From NCBI GenBank assembly GCA_003024985.2, contig PXIH01S0020048.1: DNA of 11,347 bases; one strand, 5' to 3'. Position numbers and translations under genes: made by a program. Source of the stretch: Euperipatoides rowelli (taxonomy: Eukaryota; Onychophora; Udeonychophora; Euonychophora; Peripatopsidae). Of the stretch, positions 1 through 8,411 are shown in pieces (position 1 is the stretch's first letter; every line of letters begins with the position of its first letter). The notes beneath the pieces are model-generated. The model was not told the origin of the DNA and made no database searches. It saw nothing but the letters and a program-made list of their open reading frames with translations.

Positions 1-742
1 TAATATCAGCAAGCTATGGTACATAACTAGAATAAGTTTCCACGTGTTGACATGATGAAAATATTCATTCCCTGATGAAACTTCCAAAATAATATATTTA
101 AAAAATTCACTAGGCTATATTTTATAAATTTATTTTGCCTTCATAAAAACTTGTATTCTATCCTTTTTTTTTATTCTTTGTCATATTACTGAGTTGAAAG
201 ATTAATCAGAGAAGACATCCTTAATAAATTCTCGTAATAAATCCCGTAAGTAGCAAACCAATCAAGTTTCAGAAAACATGCACAGTGGTTAGAAAAGCCA
301 CTAGCATGGTCAGCAAATAGATTCTGTTTGTTGACAATTGTTTGTTTACACTACTGAGGTGAAAAGAAAAGATGATGTTATGCCCTGAAATTGTGAGTAC
401 AAATCATGCTGTTTTGTTAATTTAAAAAAATGATGGCAATTATGACATGTTAGTTAGCTGTAATAAATGCAGCTAACTGTCCTATTAAGTTGAATCATCT
501 ATAATAATAAAAATGTTCCACCAAACTTATCACGGATAAGCTTTGCTGATGATTTGATATTGGACCTTGTATTTAGAGAAAGGATACGGTATAACAATGC
601 TTTTTTTTTAACTGTTTACAGTAGTATTTTAAATCTTTTTCAGAAACAACGTAAATTAAATTGTTGATTAATAATTTATTTGTTCTCATTTTATAGCCAC
701 TATAAATGAATAAAAAAAATTTAGGCTAGTCTATAATTCTAC

Positions 743-816
743 AGGTAGTAAAGGTATGTAGTAGAATGATTACGATATAAAGGTAGAGCAGACTATGTAG
801 TGTATGATTACGATAT
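743..816. repeat. Short imperfect tandem duplication, unit about 38 bp
   Basis: The segment AGGTAG...TATGTAG...ATGATTACGATAT occurs twice in a row, at 743-778 and 781-816. The right part of the unit (TATGTAG, three or four variable bases, ATGATTACGATAT) is otherwise identical in both copies. It looks like a local replication-slippage duplication. No function is implied. Confidence 0.7.
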
Positions 817-989
817 GTTTTAATTTTTTATTTTAATTCATAAGATAAATTAATATTAATATAACTATGATTTAATTAATTACTTTGTGTAAAAAAAAGG
901 GAGAAATGTATAATAGGTTACATTTTTGTTTCCCCAAAACATTAAAATGTAAATTTAAGTAGGACGGATAACCTTGTGATAAAATTACT

Positions 990-1024
990 AACCGGTTTTG
1001 GCCTGTTCGGTAGATTAACCGGTT
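990..1024. repeat. Paired AACCGGTT palindromes
   Basis: The self-complementary 8-mer AACCGGTT occurs at 990-997 and again at 1017-1024, 27 bases apart. The second copy extends to the 10-base palindrome TAACCGGTTA (1016-1025). This is a small GC-richer island in AT-rich surroundings. It could be part of an old element end or a paired binding site; nothing in the sequence decides between these. Confidence 0.45.
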
Positions 1025-1433
1025 ACATGGATAATTGACTCAACCCTAGATGAAATAGATGTTTTTTCATTCAGGACTTTAAAGTTTTTTTGTTTTTTTG
1101 TCCAGCTTAAAAATGGAAATAAGTAATATAGATAATAATACTTAATTATTTTTTTATAACAATTCCCTTTAGATACAATTTTTTTTCTCAGACCATAACA
1201 AATAGATAATCCTAATCACAATATTATCAATGATTGTGAAATTGTGACATTTACAAAAGATAATGGATAATTAAAGCAAGTTTAGTAATACAAAATAAAA
1301 ATAAAAAAAGACTTCTGTCTTTACAAACTATTACTATAATAGGATTATGCATCTATAAACTGAAAGGTTTACATTAACTAAATATTAACTGATGTATCAA
1401 ATAAATTTTTATTGTATGGTAATTAAACTCCAA

Positions 1434-1457
1434 ATTTGAGACAGAGCTGTCTCAAAT
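1434..1457. repeat. Perfect inverted repeat in satellite unit 1
   Basis: The arm ATTTGAGACAG (1434-1444) and its exact reverse complement CTGTCTCAAAT (1447-1457) are separated by only two bases. This is the best-preserved palindrome of the array. Confidence 0.85.
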
Positions 1458-1542
1458 TATTACTATTATAGAAAGATTATGCATCTACTAAATATTAACT
1501 GATCTAAAAAAAATTTTATTGTATAGTACTTTAACTGTTCAT

Positions 1543-1566
1543 GTTTGAGACAGAGTTGTCTCAAAC
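1543..1566. repeat. Perfect inverted repeat in satellite unit 2
   Basis: The arm GTTTGAGACA (1543-1552) pairs perfectly with TGTCTCAAAC (1557-1566) around the four-base loop GAGT. It occupies the same place in the unit as the inverted repeat at 1434-1457. Confidence 0.85.
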
Positions 1567-1674
1567 TATTACTATTATAGAAAGCTTATGCAGAAACAAC
1601 AGAAATGTTTACATTAACTAAATATTAATTGATATTATATCCAAATTTTTAGTGAATAGTTATTAAACTGTCCC

Positions 1675-1700
1675 AGTTTGAAATAGAGTTGTTTCAAACT
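1675..1700. repeat. Inverted repeat in satellite unit 3, with matching changes in both arms
   Basis: The arm AGTTTGAAA (1675-1683) pairs perfectly with TTTCAAACT (1692-1700). Relative to units 1 and 2, the left arm reads TGAAA instead of TGAGA and the right arm reads TTTCA instead of TCTCA, so both arms changed together and pairing was kept. Confidence 0.75.
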
Positions 1701-1950
1701 ATTACAGAAAGCTCATGCATCTACAAACTGAAAAGTTTATATTAACTAAATATTAACTAATATATCAAAGAAACTTTTATTACATAGTAATTAAACTGTA
1801 TACGTTTGAGACAGAGTTGTTTCAAATTATTACTATTATAGAAAGCTTATGCGTCTACAAATTGAAATATTTACTTTAACTAAATATTAACTTATATCAA
1901 ATAAATTTTTATTGTATAGTAATTAATTCTCCTCATTTGAGATGGAGTTG

Positions 1951-2040
1951 TGTTTGCAAGTTAAAGATGAATAGATAAGATCCTGCTACCATAGAATAAA
2001 TTAACCGGGTGGAGATAGAAATGAAGTCAACTTTAATTAC
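1951..2040. repeat. Type B repeat unit, copy 1
   Basis: This unit begins TGTTTGCAAGTTAAAGAT, continues with CATAGAATAAATTAACC, and ends near GGAGATAGAAATGAAGT. Two further copies lie at about 2317-2405 and 2425-2515. It follows a degenerate TTTGAGA half-palindrome of a type A unit. Confidence 0.75.
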
Positions 2041-2164
2041 TTGTTTAGTGCTTCTATTACCATAGAGGGCATATGTGTCGACAAACTGAAATGTTTACAT
2101 CAACTAAATATTAACTGATATTATATCAAATAATTTTTTAGTGTATAGTTATTAAACTGTCCAT

Positions 2165-2205
2165 GTTTGAGACAGAGTTGTTTAAAAAAAAACTCTATCT
2201 CAAAC
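2165..2205. repeat. Long hairpin in the satellite (15 bp arms)
   Basis: The arm GTTTGAGACAGAGTT (2165-2179) is followed by an A-rich 11-base spacer and then AACTCTATCTCAAAC (2191-2205). These pair with one mismatch. Here the inverted repeat is longer and more widely spaced than in the other units, as if one unit end had been copied in inverted orientation. Confidence 0.75.
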
Positions 2206-2316
2206 AGAGCCTATGCATGCATAAANTGAAATGTTTACATTAACTAAATTTTAACGTATATATCAAAGAAATCTGTATTGTACAGTAATTAAGCTGTCCA
2301 TGTTTGAGACACATTT

Positions 2317-2515
2317 GTGTTTGCAAGTTAAAGATAAATAGGTGAAGCTTCTGCTATCGTAGAATAAATTAACCTGGTAAGATAGGAAGGAAGTTAACTC
2401 CAATTGATTGTTTGAGACAGAATTGTGTTTGAAANTTATGGATAAATAGATGGAGATTATACTATCATAGAATAAATTAACATTGGAGATAGCAATGAAT
2501 TTAAATCCAAATAGT
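2317..2515. repeat. Type B repeat units, copies 2 and 3
   Basis: Copy 2 (about 2317-2405) and copy 3 (about 2425-2515) share GTGTTTG, GATAAATAG, ATAGAATAAATTAAC and a GGAGATAG/AAGATAGG block with copy 1 at 1951. A type A half-palindrome (GTTTGAGACAGAATTG) lies between them, so these two copies form a local A-B tandem. An N lies at 2435. Confidence 0.7.
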
Positions 2516-2520
2516 AGGGT

Positions 2521-2899
2521 GTCATATGTCTTCCACTTGATTTTCATGCTAAGTTTGATTTTGTTTTATTATTTAGTATTTAGAATGTAGATTTGAAAAA
2601 TTTTGGGTACCATTTTTTCTTTATTAGTTCTGTATTTTGTTCAAAGATGGTGTCCAAACACTGTATTTTATGTTTGTTTGTTATTTATGCAGTTTGTCAA
2701 TCTTAAATTGAAATTGTATATTTGTGGACTCAAAAGATTAATTTTACCCTAATAACAAGTAAAAAAAACCTTTAAGCTGTTATTGTTATTTCTGTTTTAT
2801 TTACATTAAAACTTTTTTTCATCCAGTGATTATCATATGATTGTTAAGAATTGATGACACTTCCGTGTTAATTTTTTTTTAAATATTGTTTTGTTTCAG
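2521..2899. other. Non-coding AT-rich spacer before the decayed gene
   Basis: No coding potential or RNA gene was recognised. The stretch is rich in T runs, which are densest just before 2900, where they form the pyrimidine-rich part of a splice-acceptor-like sequence. Confidence 0.6.
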
Positions 2900-2902
2900 A
2901 TG
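2869..2902 (+). promoter_or_regulatory. 3' splice-site-like sequence at the left edge of the decayed coding region
   Basis: A T-rich tract starting near 2869 leads to TTGTTTTGTTTCAG ending at 2899, followed at once by ATG. This matches the animal 3' splice site pattern of a pyrimidine tract plus CAG. It lies only about 30 bases before the first recognisable protein similarity (2926), so it may be the acceptor of an old intron or of a 5' untranslated exon. No matching donor was identified. A 7-base duplication (GTGAACA twice, 2907-2920) follows. Confidence 0.35.
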
Positions 2903-2925
2903 AATAGTGAACAGTGAACAGTCAG

Positions 2926-3480
2926 CATGAGTGCATAGTGTGCTTGAAAATAAATATCTTATGTAAAAATCCTGACAAAGATGCTCTGCTAAAACTGAAA
3001 GATTATGCTAATAGGTACGCAAGTTAATCTAGATTTTCAGCCTTTGTGAAAGAATCCCAGAACAATTAGAAAAAGACTTTATGCTTAAAACAGTGTATCA
3101 CAGTGCATGTTACAAAGATGTTGTTTAAACCCAAAAACTAAAAAGAGCAGAGAAGAGATACTTGACCTCCGCAACTCTTCTGGCAAAAAGTGGTCTATCA
3201 TTAACTTCCTCAAATTGTAAAACTGAGAGTGAAATTCACAGAACAAGAAGTTATGTAGGCTATTATCTATCAAAGAAAATCAGTTTTTTTTAAGGTGAAG
3301 AGCACAATAAAGAACTGTTCTTTGTGTCAACAGTATCAAAGAGAGAAAGATTTTTATTTATAAAGGAAAATACAGAACTTGGTGACCTCCAATCAGCATT
3401 AGCAATGTTCAATGAATCACATGACTGTGTGTCACTACTGATATAGCTTATCATCGTTCATGTCTTGGACATGAAAGGAA
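2926..3480 (+). other. N-terminal Cys/His segments of the decayed protein
   Basis: Starting at 2926 one frame reads HECIVCLK, then a CKNPDKDALLKLKDYANRY stretch ending in a stop. In another frame YHSACYKDVV lies at 3096-3125. After a further shift, CSLCQQY (3316-3336) precedes TELGDLQSALAMF in a second frame and DIAYHRSCLGH (3440-3472) in a third. Two C-x2-C motifs, each followed by a Y-H-x2-C motif, suggest two similar zinc-binding modules in tandem. At least four frame changes are needed to read through. Confidence 0.7.
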
Positions 3481-3679
3481 ATGTCAACAAAAAGGAAAAG
3501 TACAAAATATGCCATACAAAAGAACATGTTACATCACAGACATAGACATAATGAATATTGTAAAATATTCTCTCATTGTTGGTAACATTGTCACTATGAA
3601 TAAAGTCAACCAGGAATACAATAAATTGTTGCTAAAATATAAAGGTGAGAATGAGCAAGGTTCCCACAAGAAACACTTA

Positions 3680-3823
3680 TAATAGCATATCACTATGCAT
3701 GTTACAGAAGCAAAATTTGTCATAACACCTTGAGCAAATGAAAGCGAACACATAGTAGCAAAGGCAGTTTTATCTGAAGCTGTAAAAGACCTTGAAGAAT
3801 CAGACACTGATGAAGAAGATGTG
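3680..3823 (+). other. Acidic linker of the decayed protein
   Basis: One + frame gives SEAVKDLEESDTDEEDV (3773-3823) and then a TGA. Such an acidic Ser/Asp/Glu run is typical of a flexible linker between domains. It falls between the Cys/His half and the PIN-like core, where the family usually has one. The opposite-strand open frame over 3529-3894 is a shadow with no recognisable similarity. Confidence 0.55.
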
Positions 3824-4300
3824 TGAAAACGTCTATTCAAGGACACAGCTATTATAAGGTGTGAAATCAGTAGCAATAGTAATTGAAAATTCAATGGTTC
3901 AATTAAAGATTTAAACCACCATAACTCTATTCTTTTATGAAATGACTGATTGAAGGAACCAAAAACAACCGGCTAACAGAAAATACAGTGATGATGTGGA
4001 GAGACTGTCAAACTTATTGTATAGCAAATTATCAATAATTTTAAAAGTAACATATAAGTATCATATCAAGCAAAGTGCGATGGAAGTTTTTATTCTGTAG
4101 TTGCAATGAAAATATTACATTGAACATTAGGGATAAGATAATAAAGATAAGAGAAGGTAGACTGCTACTTGCTCATTTCCTCATTATCATGAAATCACAA
4201 CCTCAAATGTCATCAAGCATACAAGATTTGGTAGAAACTATGAATTTTCAGTTATTCGACAGTCCTTGTTTTCTTCTGCTGGTTTCTTCAATCCTATCTG

Positions 4301-4510
4301 ATGAGTTCATTTACTACTGCCATAGAAAAATACAACATATCTTCAATCACCTGTGCAGTCTATGAAAAAAACAGGTTCAATGAATACCCATATAGATTTG
4401 CAAAGGCTTTGGTTGCAACCGTTAAAAATATGGCAGCTGCTTACCATGAAGTGAGGTTAAACAGGTACATCGACAATTCATTGAAAGAGCAAACTAAAAA
4501 AAAAGACTAA
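4301..4510 (+). other. Longest intact piece of the decayed core (start of the PIN-like region)
   Basis: This 69-codon open stretch ends in a region with RYIDNSLKEQTKKK (4463-4504). In the family this part reads as an acidic residue followed by RYxxxSIKxxTR and is among the best conserved. Here the residue where an Asp is expected is Asn (codon 4460-4462). The reading continues in another frame past 4510. The start of the open stretch is not a real gene start; the preceding overlapping frame (4075-4365) carries no motif I recognise. Confidence 0.65.
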
Positions 4511-4734
4511 GCCAAACAGTTCCAATTAATTTTCTTATCAAGGATACTTCAAACATAAAATTGCTTTCCATGAAAATCTTTCACACATAGAGACAAAAGC
4601 TCAATTATTGAATTGTTTGCAGCTAGTGATATGAGTATTGTGGTTGGCTATGAAGTCCAGACAAGCAGCTACAAACCAGGTCTCTTCAGCTCTCATTTAA
4701 ATGAGCACACACACATGAACAAGCTCATATCTTG

Positions 4735-4899
4735 ATGCTTCTCCATGTGTTGGATATTGTTACATTGGAAAATGACAATGAGAAAGAAGTGGATGTAATT
4801 TCATAAGACACATATTATTCAGGATTTATTTATTTATCTAGCAACACAGAATATAACAATTATATAGAGCATAAAAATTGGGCTCTAAATATGAAAAAA
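4735..4899 (+). other. LLH/acidic segment of the decayed core
   Basis: One frame reads MLLHVLDIVTLENDNEKEV and on to a TAA at 4804, then resumes with DTYYSGFIYLSSN and ends at a TAG at 4900. The LLH followed by a short helix-strand pattern and a D-T pair corresponds to the second and third conserved acidic blocks of the family core. The expected acidic block just upstream (near 4700-4715) is disrupted by an (AC)n slippage tract, ACACACACAC. Confidence 0.6.
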
Positions 4900-5111
4900 T
4901 AGAATTAAGTATTTTACTATATGTTTTCTAGCCTTGCAAAGGATATGAAAACGTTCACATTAAATTCAAAATTAAAGATTAATTTGTAAAACGGAAATAT
5001 GTTTTTATTTTGCTCATGGACTTAGTATCCAGCTATTCATTAAAGAATGATATTTATTTTGTCACTGGAAAAGTAGAAAGGCATAGAAAAATCAACATTG
5101 GTGAATGAACC

Positions 5112-5340
5112 CTTTCAAATGGTGAAGCCAAAGATCTTGGTTTACATGCATTTACTGGAGGAGATTGGGGAAGAAATTTTTTGGTACCGGTATCTCAAAA
5201 GAAAAATGGATAAAAGTTTATCTGAGTCTACCCAATGACAGTGATGTAATAATAGCTTTTCAGCATCTTGGCAATGAAAACATTGATCCATTATCCTACT
5301 TGCAAGCATATGAAAAATTCATCTGCATGACATAGATGAA
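5112..5340 (+). other. HAFTGGD segment of the decayed core
   Basis: HAFTGGD lies at 5145-5165, preceded by AKDLGL. In the family this block normally ends in Cys-Asp; here the Cys is Gly while the Asp is kept. A shifted frame then gives WIKVYLSLPNDSDVIIAFQHLGN, matching the helical part that follows HAFTGCD in relatives. In FEN1/XPG-type nucleases a Gly-x-Asp lies at the equivalent end of the acidic set. Confidence 0.65.
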
Positions 5341-5351
5341 AAACTGTCAAA

Positions 5352-5737
5352 TTGACACTGTCAGAAGTTAAGATGGCACCTGTGCTCTGCTATAAACAAG
5401 GAAGGAGAGAAGTTACCACCAACCAGAGGTTCTCTAGAGCCATATATACTAAGATCGAATATAATTTGATTGTAAAAGGCTACAAAAATCCCAAACCAAT
5501 TGTACCACCTATAGATGGAAATGAATGGAAAACTGCTGAAGAAGGTTCTTTGGTACCTGTAAAATGCCCTAAGCTGCTGCCCATCAAGTGTCATTGAACT
5601 CATCAGGTGTCGGTGTAAGCATTCATACACTGAAGGAAAGAGCTCAGGCCTTAAGAATTCGCTGGCTTGTATATCTCTATGCAAATAACCCTGATTACCA
5701 GTGTGAAATGTATGCTGACTTAAGTGACGGTGATTAG
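5352..5737 (+). other. C-terminal Cys-rich segment of the decayed protein
   Basis: An open frame (5352-5597) carries the Pro/Trp-containing region PIVPPIDGNEWKTAEEGSL. After a one-base shift, ELIRCRCKHSY (5596-5628) and then SLACISLCK before a TAA (5686) give part of a CXC-type cysteine-rich motif. Several expected Cys are missing between them. Another shift leads to NNPDYQCEMYADLSDGD and a TAG at 5735, an acidic tail that is a plausible true C-terminus. The minus-strand frame 5361-5684 is its shadow. Confidence 0.7.
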
Positions 5738-6207
5738 AATATTTAAGTAAATCATAGTTGCAGCCTCATTTTCGTTTTGATAGATACTTTCAATTAATTA
5801 GCTACATGTAAAAGAATCAATACTTTACATATAATTTATTTTTCATGGTTGCATTGACTAAATGATACAAATAAACAGTAATAATATTTCAAGTATGATT
5901 TGGTTCTTTTTTACACAATAAACATATTTAACATGTATATCAATACAATTAGTAAACAAGTATTCTATTCTCAATAAAGTAGTGATTTTGGGTGCCATCT
6001 TGAAAAAAAAAGAAAATAATTGAATGGAAAAAAGGGACATTAAATTTTTGAAATCTCCATACTTTTATCTATAAAATCAAACAAAAAATAATACTTAGCA
6101 CGAAAATCTAACAGGAAGCATAATTTAAGACATTAGATACCCTACTAAAATGCTTGTTTAACACTTCTATTAAGTTTATTGAGAAAAAGGTATGAGAGCA
6201 AATGTAA
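5738..6207. other. Non-coding AT-rich stretch
   Basis: No gene is recognised. A minus-strand open frame (5858-6040) is low-complexity and hydrophobic, with no motif, and I treat it as chance. TTTGGGTGCCATCTTGAAA near 5988 weakly resembles TTTGGGTACCATTTTTTC near 2603, but is too short to call a repeat. Confidence 0.6.
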
Positions 6208-6369
6208 ATGAATTCATTCATTAAACCAATATGGCACAAAGTCAAAGACAATATCTCTGCTCAGAGCAGGACAATTTCACAATCTGTCAATCAGTCTCTT
6301 GATGAATTGTTGCATATAGGAAACAGAGAGTCCCAACGCTATAAAACTAACTTGTATGTATTTTGCTGA
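6208..6369 (+). CDS. Short ORF of 53 codons, unrecognised
   Basis: An ATG at 6208 opens 53 codons to a TGA at 6367-6369. The product is polar and looks helical (for example NQSLDELLHIGN), with no Cys pairs, no membrane segment and no motif I recognise. It stands out because its amino-acid composition is more protein-like than that of the flanking AT-rich DNA. It lies about 0.8 kb upstream of the first polymerase similarity on the same strand, so it could be a fragment of a Polinton gene or a chance frame. Confidence 0.25.
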   Translation: MNSFIKPIWHKVKDNISAQSRTISQSVNQSLDELLHIGNRESQRYKTNLYVFC

Positions 6370-7159
6370 GTGATAATAATAAACTTAATAAACTATCAAT
6401 TTGGCTATACTACAAAGTTCTTTTGGAAAACACTAAATTAGTTTCTTTATCAAATCATGTTTTAAAACTTAATTTGAATTTTAAGTTCTTATATTATTGA
6501 AAATCAACTTACTAAGGTAAAATTAGATTGAAAGTCTAATTTTTTTAAATTGACATATTGGATTGTTAAAATGCAATCATGCTTGTTTTCTTACGATAAT
6601 TAAGTAAATTGATTTATAATGATCAAACTGTCACATATTTAATGGATCAGGTAACAGAACCAAAGATTACACAAAACTCTTTTTATTCAACTGGTATTGA
6701 GATATGCAGCAAGATTTTAGTTTTAGGCTATGTCAANATGAAAACATCATTAAAAGAATAAAATTTGGAATTTTTATATGTTTTATCAAAAATTTTCCAA
6801 ATTAGTAAATTAAACAAATATTTTTAGGTAAAACTAAACATAAATCAATAAAATATCTTCAGAAAGTGCTTTAAAAACTAATACTTTCATAGAAAATGCT
6901 AGTTCTTAAAAACTGTTAAAATTAAGATGAAGCTATTTAATAAACAAAAAATGTTTTCCAAAAAAAAGCTTAAGCAGAAAAAAAACCTTCTTCATGCTTG
7001 CTAATTTCCCTTGGGCTGGTCCTGGTCCATTATGGAAATGAAGTGCAGGAAAAAATCATAATTATCCATAAGTGAAAGACATATCGAAACCTGCATCAAA
7101 ACTGTCTCACATTCACCAAACAGAATTTGTAAAACTCCTCATTTTGAGAACTAAAAGGA
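6370..7159. other. Non-coding or unrecognisable stretch upstream of the polymerase remnant
   Basis: I could not recognise the exonuclease or N-terminal part of the polymerase here, although that is where it would be expected if the gene were once complete. The stretch holds a hairpin at 6519-6543, an N at 6737 and many A runs. The similarity may have decayed beyond recognition by eye, or the 5' half may have been deleted. Confidence 0.55.
6519..6543. repeat. Hairpin-forming inverted repeat
   Basis: AAAATTAGA (6519-6527) and TCTAATTTT (6535-6543) are perfect reverse complements around a seven-base loop. The right arm runs into a T tract. It has stem plus T-run geometry, but nothing suggests a bacterial-type terminator in this eukaryotic context. 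Confidence 0.55.
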
Positions 7160-8411
7160 CTAAGTTTACTATGACCCACACAGGAAAAATCATATTTAAT
7201 TTATTAAGATGTTAACAACTTATATGGGCTATCAATGAGTCAATAACTCCCTGTGAATGATTTCACATAACTAAGTGATCATGAGACTGTGAATTAGGAT
7301 ATTAAAAATCACTATTGGGGTTGGATTTAAATGAATTCAATAATTTTCATGATCACCACAATGAGATCCAATTAGCTCCCCATAAGCTAGTGAATGAAAA
7401 TGACTATCCTCATAGCTTGGTGATTACTATAAAACCTTCAAAATGCAAAAAGTTATCACAATGTTGCATCATAAAAGGAATTATTTGGTTCATTATTGAA
7501 CCTGACAACTTTATTTGAAACAGGAACTGGTACATACAGGTATTTGATTTTCCCAAAGACCCTGGTTGAAATTGTATATCAACCTGAATACCAAGTTAAG
7601 AAAAGCAACTCTGATTTTGGGAGGGATTTGTACAAGTTGATGAACAATTATGTCTTCAGCAAGGCAATAGAAAACATTAGAAACATTAAGAATATAGACT
7701 TGTGTGGGTCATGGGAAAGTATGAATAAACAAATAGCTAAAGCCAGCTTCAAAAATTTACCTACAGTGCATTTATACAAGGAAATATTTTTTTACTGATC
7801 CTATATACATTAGCATAGCAATTTTGGAAATCAGTAAATTTAATATCTAAAATGTCCATTACTATGTGATGGTTCTGATTTATCACGTTTCTATTAAGAC
7901 CCTCTATCATGATAGGATACTTTTTAATATTTGATTATAACAAAAGATGCATATCCTGATATGGTTTAACCTAACCTTTCAAAATGTTTGATACTGTTAC
8001 CATAAACTTTCTTACAAATAATCCATATGGTATCACCCCAGCAGACAAGAGATTAGTTTAGCCTTATAAAAGATGAAAATAAAGGATAAATAATAATGGA
8101 TCTTATTGACCAAAATGTATGCTACTCATGTAGGGGATTCTAAAATAGCTAAGAGAATTAAAGGAAACATCAAAACTGTCATTGAAAGTAAAATTAGTTT
8201 TGCTGATTTTAATTAATGCCTCAACTGAAATATGATCAACTTTAGAATGATAGTGTCCTAAAATCCATTAAGCACAATTTGGGTATGATCAAATCTAGGA
8301 AAAAAAGAATTCTGTCTTTTGTATAACAATAATTATGTCCAAGAGGATGGAGTGAGATACCTGAGCTATGAACACTACAAGTTATATTATCAACCTGCTA
8401 CTCCATCATAA
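7160..8411 (+). pseudogene. polB: Polinton/Maverick protein-primed family B DNA polymerase, decayed C-terminal half
   Basis: The polymerase copies the linear Polinton element from a protein primer. Ordered blocks match the catalytic half. DVNNLYGLSMSQ (7208-7243) is motif A and is followed by a TAA. HDHHNEIQLAPHKL lies in the open frame 7315-7518. YKLMNNYVFSKAIEN (from 7631, in the open frame 7496-7798) is motif B. FTDPIYISIAILEISK follows at about 7790. KMYATHVGDSKIAKR (8112 on) and NYVQEDGVRYLSYEHY (8334 on) mark the C-terminal end, and a TAA at 8409 closes it. Motif C, normally two nearby Asp, is damaged near 7868-7879. At least five frame changes and several stops are present. Only about 1.25 kb remains of a gene usually near 3 kb; the exonuclease half is not visible. 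Confidence 0.9.

Larger units (their letters stand above)
1..1340. other. Non-coding AT-rich stretch
   Basis: I see no coding region here in either strand. The stretch is AT-rich, with many short A and T runs and stop codons in all frames. The only structures I can support are a local duplication at 743-816 and two copies of the 8-base palindrome AACCGGTT at 990-997 and 1017-1024, listed separately. Confidence 0.7.
1340..2520. repeat. Diverged tandem repeat array (satellite-like) with two interleaved unit types
   Basis: Unit type A is about 120-140 bp and is marked by TTTACATTAACTAAATATTAACTG or close variants near 1369, 1489 (partial), 1611, 1739, 1872, 2094 and 2236. Each copy continues with AATTTTTATTGTATAGTAATTAAACTG, then TTTGAGACAGAGTTG, then CTATTATAGAAAGCTTATGCATCTAC. 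The 222 bp gap between the 1872 and 2094 copies contains a different unit, type B. The TTTGAGACAGAGTTGTCTCAAA part is an inverted repeat inside the unit. Copies differ by substitutions and small indels, so the array is old. The minus-strand open frame across 2263-2547 is a by-product of the repeat, not a gene. Confidence 0.85.
2926..5737 (+). pseudogene. Decayed multi-domain repeat protein: Cys/His segments, PIN-like core, C-terminal Cys-rich segment
   Basis: This is a long protein remnant of about 930 codon equivalents, spread over all three + frames with many stops and frameshifts. The order of recognisable pieces matches a large, unnamed family of invertebrate repeat-derived proteins. They are N-terminal Cys/His segments (to about 3480), an acidic linker (3773-3823), a segment with RYxxxSLKEQT (4463-4495), a leucine-rich LLH segment (4735 on), HAFTGGD (5145-5165), and a Cys-rich end (5352-5737). 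Family members of this build occur in many copies in arthropod and cnidarian genomes and are thought to come from mobile elements. I know no assigned function. The remnant is clearly non-functional. The family call is from memory of conserved motifs, not from a search. Confidence 0.75.

Noticed and set aside
1340-2520. CRISPR-like array
   Set aside because: Repeats are long and diverged, differ in unit length, and are not separated by unique spacers of constant size. The context is eukaryotic.
2263-2547. Minus-strand open frame of 94 codons
   Set aside because: It lies inside the tandem array, and its internal similarity simply mirrors the DNA repeat. The composition is low-complexity and it includes an ambiguous base.
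3529-3894. Minus-strand open frame of 121 codons, the longest in the window
   Set aside because: It is antisense to the decayed repeat protein, where the + strand shows a recognisable acidic linker. The minus frame is Ser/Phe/Leu-rich with no motif.
4695-4720. (AC)n tract as a microsatellite of interest
   Set aside because: It is only about five dinucleotides long and lies inside the decayed coding region. Simple slippage explains it.
5361-5684. Minus-strand open frame of 107 codons
   Set aside because: It overlaps the + strand Cys-rich end of the repeat protein, which is recognisable; the minus frame is its shadow.
2600-6005. Possible terminal inverted or direct repeats framing the decayed repeat protein (TTTGGGTACCATTTT near 2603 and TTTGGGTGCCATCTT near 5988)
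   Set aside because: The match is about 15 bases with mismatches, in direct rather than inverted orientation, and not bordered by a target duplication. It is too weak to call an element boundary.
5858-6040. Minus-strand hydrophobic open frame of 60 codons
   Set aside because: AT-rich sequence often yields Ile/Phe/Leu-rich chance frames. No start context or motif supports it.
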